A stretch of 35,144 bases of DNA, taken from contig CALJUC010000308.1 in the NCBI GenBank assembly GCA_937975585.1, forward strand, positions 1 to 35,144. The letters run 5' to 3'. Shown in pieces: positions 31,879-35,144 of the stretch. The position numbers were made by a program, and so were the translations under genes. The stretch's first letter is position 1; every line of letters begins with the position of its first letter. Source of the DNA: an uncultured Moraxella sp. Its GTDB lineage: Bacteria; Pseudomonadota; Gammaproteobacteria; Pseudomonadales; Moraxellaceae. Below the pieces are notes generated by a model. The model was given only the letters and a program-made list of their open reading frames with translations, did not search any database and had not been told where the DNA came from.

Positions 31879-33345
31879 ATGAATTTACAAAACACAGCGA
31901 TACCGACTACCGATGATTATGAAATCAATGTGATCAAGTTGTTTTCAATCATGGCGGTGGTATACGGTATTATCGGTATGACAGTCGGGGTGTTTATTGC
32001 ATCGCAATTAGCATGGCCTGCACTGAACTTTGGTATTCCTTGGCTAACCTTTAGCCATTTGCGTCCGCTGCACACCAATGCGGTGATTTTCGCATTCGGC
32101 GGCTCTGCTTTGTTTGCCACCTCTTATTACATCGTGCAACGCACCTGTAAAACCCGTTTGTTTGCGCCATACTTGGCTTGGTTTACCTTCTGGGGCTGGA
32201 ACCTAGTCATTGTCGCAGCAATCATTACCCTACCATTGGGCTTGACGTCAACTAAAGAGTACGCTGAGCTTGAATGGCCAATTGATATCTTGATTGCCGT
32301 GGTTTGGGTATCTTATGCGATTGTATTCTTTGGTACCTTGATTAAACGCAAAACCTCACACATCTATGTGGCGAACTGGTTCTTTGCTGCGTTTATTGTG
32401 ACCATTGCACTATTACACATCGTTAACAGCATGGCAGTACCTTTGAGCTTCTGGAAATCTTACTCACTGTACAGTGGCGCTACTGACGCGATGGTACAAT
32501 GGTGGTACGGCCACAATGCGGTTGGTTTCTATTTGACAGCAGCGTTCTTAGGTATGATGTACTACTTCGTGCCTGTACAAATTGGTCGCCCTGTTTACTC
32601 ATATCGCTTGTCAATCATCCACTTCTGGGCGTTAATCACGTCTTATATGTGGGCAGGTGGTCACCATCTACACTACTCAGCATTACCAGACTGGACCCAG
32701 TCTTTAGGTATGGTGTTCTCGCTAATCTTATTTGCGCCATCATGGGGTGGTATGATTAACGGTGTCTTAACCTTATCTGGTAGCTGGGACAAATTACGTA
32801 CTGACCCAATTATCCGTTTCTTGATTGTGGCCTTGTCATTCTATGCAATGTCAACTTTCGAAGGCCCAATGATGTCAATCAAGACCGTTAACGCCTTGTC
32901 ACATAACACTGACTGGACTGTTGGCCACGTACACTCAGGCGCATTAGGCTGGGTTGGTATGATTACCGTTGGTTCATTGTATGTCTTGATTCCACGTCTA
33001 TGGAAAAAAGAGAAAATGTACTCAATCGACTTGATCACTGCTCACTTCTGGTTAGCAACTGCAGGTACGATTTTCTACATCGTTTCTATGTGGATCTCAG
33101 GTATCGGTCAAGGTATGATGTGGCGTGCGACTAACCCAGATGGTACTTTGGTATACAGCTTCGTTGATACGGTATTGTTCTCTCACTTCCCATATATTGG
33201 CCGTGCATTTGGTGGCTTGTTGTATGTTTCAGGTATGTTTGTCATGGCGTATAACGTATACAAAACCATTAAGTCACCTGCGGTTCAACATAATGTGGTA
33301 TTAGAGCCAACACCAGGCATCGATACTGCAACAACTAAGGTTTAA
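31879..33345 (+). CDS. ccoN: cbb3-type cytochrome c oxidase subunit I (CcoN)
   Basis: The 488-residue catalytic subunit reduces oxygen at a haem b3-CuB centre in the inner membrane. Metal ligands are visible: H65 in 'LHTNAV' (haem b), H212 in 'WWYGHNAVGFYLT' and H262/H263 in 'GGHHLHYSALPDW' (CuB). H350 and H352 lie in 'GHVHSGALGW' (haem b3 and b). About 12 membrane segments are present. AAAGGA at 31864-31869 precedes the ATG. It is the first gene of ccoNOQP. Such oxidases have high oxygen affinity and pump protons. Confidence 0.98.
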   Translation: MNLQNTAIPTTDDYEINVIKLFSIMAVVYGIIGMTVGVFIASQLAWPALNFGIPWLTFSHLRPLHTNAVIFAFGGSALFATSYYIVQRTCKTRLFAPYLAWFTFWGWNLVIVAAIITLPLGLTSTKEYAELEWPIDILIAVVWVSYAIVFFGTLIKRKTSHIYVANWFFAAFIVTIALLHIVNSMAVPLSFWKSYSLYSGATDAMVQWWYGHNAVGFYLTAAFLGMMYYFVPVQIGRPVYSYRLSIIHFWALITSYMWAGGHHLHYSALPDWTQSLGMVFSLILFAPSWGGMINGVLTLSGSWDKLRTDPIIRFLIVALSFYAMSTFEGPMMSIKTVNALSHNTDWTVGHVHSGALGWVGMITVGSLYVLIPRLWKKEKMYSIDLITAHFWLATAGTIFYIVSMWISGIGQGMMWRATNPDGTLVYSFVDTVLFSHFPYIGRAFGGLLYVSGMFVMAYNVYKTIKSPAVQHNVVLEPTPGIDTATTKV

Positions 33346-33359
33346 GGAGACGCTGAATC

Positions 33360-33977
33360 ATGAAGCTGAATCATGAAATTATTGAGAAAAATACCGGCCT
33401 CCTTCTGCTTTTGATTGTAATCTCTATTAGCTTTGCAACTTTGGTTGAGATTGTGCCACTGATTTTTACTAAGCAAGTCAACCAACCGCTACCTAACATG
33501 AAGCCTTGGACTGCGCTTGAGTTAGAAGGACGTGATATTTATATTCGTGAAGGTTGTCACGTTTGTCATACCCAAATGGTTCGTCCATTGCGTGCAGAGG
33601 TAGAACGTTACGGACCTTACTCACGTGCGGCTGAATCAGCGTGGGATCACCCATTCCTATGGGGTTCAAAACGTACTGGTCCTGACCTAGCGCGTGTTGG
33701 TGGCCGTTACTCAGATGATTGGCAACGTGAGCACTTAATCAGCCCACAAGCCTTGGTACCTGAATCAGTGATGCCGCCATTCCCATGGCTTGCTAAAAAC
33801 AACGTCAATGGTGAACAAGTTCAAGCAAAAATGCGCTTATTCCGTGACCACTTCGGTGTACCATATAGTGACGCAGATATTGCAGCAGCACCTGATGCGG
33901 TAGCTGGTAAAACCGAATTGGATGCCGTTGTTGCTTACTTACAACAGCTTGGTACTGCCATGCAAGGTCAACGCTAA
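33360..33977 (+). CDS. ccoO: cbb3-type cytochrome c oxidase subunit II (CcoO)
   Basis: The 205-residue membrane-anchored monohaem cytochrome c has an N-terminal anchor (about 13-35). Its haem site is C66-x-x-C69-H70 in 'EGCHVCHTQMVRPLRAE'. 'RTGPDLARVGGRYSDDWQREHL' and 'SVMPPFPWL' follow, the latter giving the axial methionine. AAGGAG at 33344-33349 overlaps the ccoN stop. The ccoQ start overlaps its own stop (TAATG). Confidence 0.97.
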   Translation: MKLNHEIIEKNTGLLLLLIVISISFATLVEIVPLIFTKQVNQPLPNMKPWTALELEGRDIYIREGCHVCHTQMVRPLRAEVERYGPYSRAAESAWDHPFLWGSKRTGPDLARVGGRYSDDWQREHLISPQALVPESVMPPFPWLAKNNVNGEQVQAKMRLFRDHFGVPYSDADIAAAPDAVAGKTELDAVVAYLQQLGTAMQGQR

Positions 33978-34144
33978 TGTTAGCAACATTGCATAGCATT
34001 GCGACCGTGGCAGCGTTTATTGCCTTTATTGCGATTGTTTGGTGGGCCTACTCACCAAAGAATCGTAAACGATTTGAAGAAGATGCAAAGCTTGCGTTAG
34101 AAGATGACTTAACCGTCACACAACGCAATAAGGATAAAAAATGA
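33977..34144 (+). CDS. ccoQ: cbb3-type oxidase small subunit CcoQ
   Basis: This 55-residue frame encodes one membrane segment ('IATVAAFIAFIAIVWWAY', about residues 8-25), then a charged tail 'SPKNRKRFEEDAKLALEDD'. This is the CcoQ pattern. Its ATG overlaps the ccoO stop by one base, and its TGA overlaps the ccoP ATG (ATGA), so translation is coupled. CcoQ stabilises the cbb3 complex. Confidence 0.93.
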   Translation: MLATLHSIATVAAFIAFIAIVWWAYSPKNRKRFEEDAKLALEDDLTVTQRNKDKK

Positions 34145-35144
34145 GCCTATTTTGGAGTATTTGGGTTACCATTTTATCGCTAGGCTGTTGGCTATGGATT
34201 CTGTATTGGTTGGTCGGCACCTTAGGTTACCGTCCAGTAATCAGCGATGATGGCACGACAGGTCACGAATATGATGGTATTCAGGAGTATGACCGTCCCC
34301 TACCCAAGTGGTGGTTGGTGATTTTCTTTGGCACAATGGTATGGGGTATCTTATATTTAGCCCTATTCCCATCAATCATGCCAGAGCGTTGGGCAGGTAT
34401 TACCACTGTTAAGGTTGATGGCCAAGATGTTCCTTGGACAAGTGCTAATGAGTTAGCGAGTGACCTTGAACGCAACAATGCCGTATTTATCAAAACATTT
34501 AACGATAAAATCTTGCAAGATGCTGCGGTAACCTCACAAATTGCAAGCTTAACAAAGCTACAAGCCCAGCAAGCTAAAAATGCTGAGCCTGATGCCGCAT
34601 TGAAAGGTGAAATTGATAAACAAATCACAGCTTTATCACCTGCTGTGATAAAACTATCGCAAAATCCAAATGCGATTAAAATTGGTCAGCGCTTATTCTT
34701 ACAGAACTGTTCAGTATGTCACGGTTCACAAGCCCGTGGTGCAACAGGTTATCCAAACCTAACCGATAATGATTGGATTTATGGCGGTACACCTGAAAAA
34801 ATCTTATTGACCCTTGAACATGGTCGTGTAGGTGGTATGCCAGCGTGGAAAGCACAAATTGGTGAAGATGGTGTTCGGGCAGCGGCTGAGTACGTATTAT
34901 CATTATCAACTGAACATGGTTCAAAAAATAATGGCTCGCTCGACAAAACCTTAGTTACTCAAGGTAAAGCTATCTTTGATAGCAACTGTGCAGTGTGTCA
35001 CGGTGCTAACGCTAAGGGTAACCATGACGTGGGCGCGCCCAACCTAACCGATAACACTTGGTTATATGGCGGCGACCGCGAGACTGTACGTACTACCCTA
35101 CGTAATGGTCGTGCTGGTGTGATGCCACATTGGGATACCAAGTT
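34141..35144 (+). CDS. ccoP: cbb3-type cytochrome c oxidase subunit III (CcoP), cut by window end
   Basis: The frame starts at the ATG overlapping ccoQ and is open to the end of the window (334 residues). Two N-terminal membrane segments (about 5-28 and 57-80) flank 'GHEYDGIQEYDRPLPKWW', which is typical of CcoP. Two haem c sites are C190-x-x-C193-H194 ('NCSVCHG') and C283-x-x-C286-H287 ('NCAVCHG'). Both are followed by 'PNLTDN' and a 'MP' with the axial methionine ('GGMPAW', 'GVMPHW'). The stretch between the second membrane segment and the first haem is long (about 110 residues) and helix-rich with Gln, Ala and Lys. The di-haem subunit passes electrons to CcoO and CcoN. Confidence 0.96.
   Translation, partial: MSLFWSIWVTILSLGCWLWILYWLVGTLGYRPVISDDGTTGHEYDGIQEYDRPLPKWWLVIFFGTMVWGILYLALFPSIMPERWAGITTVKVDGQDVPWTSANELASDLERNNAVFIKTFNDKILQDAAVTSQIASLTKLQAQQAKNAEPDAALKGEIDKQITALSPAVIKLSQNPNAIKIGQRLFLQNCSVCHGSQARGATGYPNLTDNDWIYGGTPEKILLTLEHGRVGGMPAWKAQIGEDGVRAAAEYVLSLSTEHGSKNNGSLDKTLVTQGKAIFDSNCAVCHGANAKGNHDVGAPNLTDNTWLYGGDRETVRTTLRNGRAGVMPHWDTK

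Noticed and set aside
1..35144. CRISPR arrays, insertion sequences, prophage, toxin-antitoxin or defence genes
   Set aside because: No regularly spaced repeats, transposase or integrase motifs, or defence domains were seen; the coding content is core-type chromosome.

Overview
This looks like an ordinary chromosomal stretch of a gammaproteobacterium of the family Moraxellaceae, most like Moraxella/Faucicola (moderate confidence). The evidence is remembered protein resemblance, moderate-to-low GC, AAGGA-type ribosome binding sites and the gene set. I see no insertion sequence, integrase, CRISPR array, tRNA or rRNA gene.

Layout. 1-969: C-terminal part of a large Ig-like (Big-1 type) surface protein, converging through a shared terminator on ruvB (1026-2033, minus). 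2104-2556: small cysteine-containing exported protein of unknown function. 2779-9431: glycine catabolism region. A promoter and a tandem glycine riboswitch (2815-3125) lead gcvT. An MliC-like lipoprotein gene, gcvH, a nitroreductase gene and gcvP follow, broken by terminators, so the three gcv genes need not share one transcript. 9674-11065: GntP-family permease. 11163-15024 (minus): rnd, recR, ybaB and metZ. 15605-21037 (plus): pirin, a phospholipase D/cardiolipin-synthase-like lipoprotein, an MFS (MHS-type) transporter and dusA. 21086-25963 (minus): comEC, sppA and a CPBP intramembrane protease, with sppA and the CPBP gene overlapping. 26144-26983: YdcF/DUF218 protein. 27000-29009 (minus): lolC/E-type permease followed by lolD. 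29420-30400: protein of unknown function, preceded by a strongly structured leader. 30651-30947: doubtful small membrane protein. 31018-31407 (minus): SCP2-domain protein. 31879-end: ccoNOQP, the cbb3 cytochrome oxidase operon, with ccoP cut by the window end.

How the genes work together. GcvP, GcvH and GcvT are the P, H and T proteins of the glycine cleavage complex; the riboswitch allows glycine sensing for at least gcvT. RuvB, RecR and ComEC serve recombination and DNA uptake. LolD with the LolC/E permease exports lipoproteins, of which this window encodes at least one and probably two. SppA and the CPBP protease sit in the inner membrane. CcoNOQP is a terminal respiratory oxidase.

Most noteworthy: (1) the glycine riboswitch has a roughly 46-nt linker that itself folds into a hairpin; (2) ComEC keeps a C-terminal metallo-beta-lactamase-like region but has lost every recognisable metal-binding motif; (3) a nested three-stem inverted repeat (29252-29325) precedes an unknown gene; (4) a 21-bp perfect palindrome lies upstream of ccoN, where no ANR/FNR box can be found. 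I did not find a clearly new multi-gene system.
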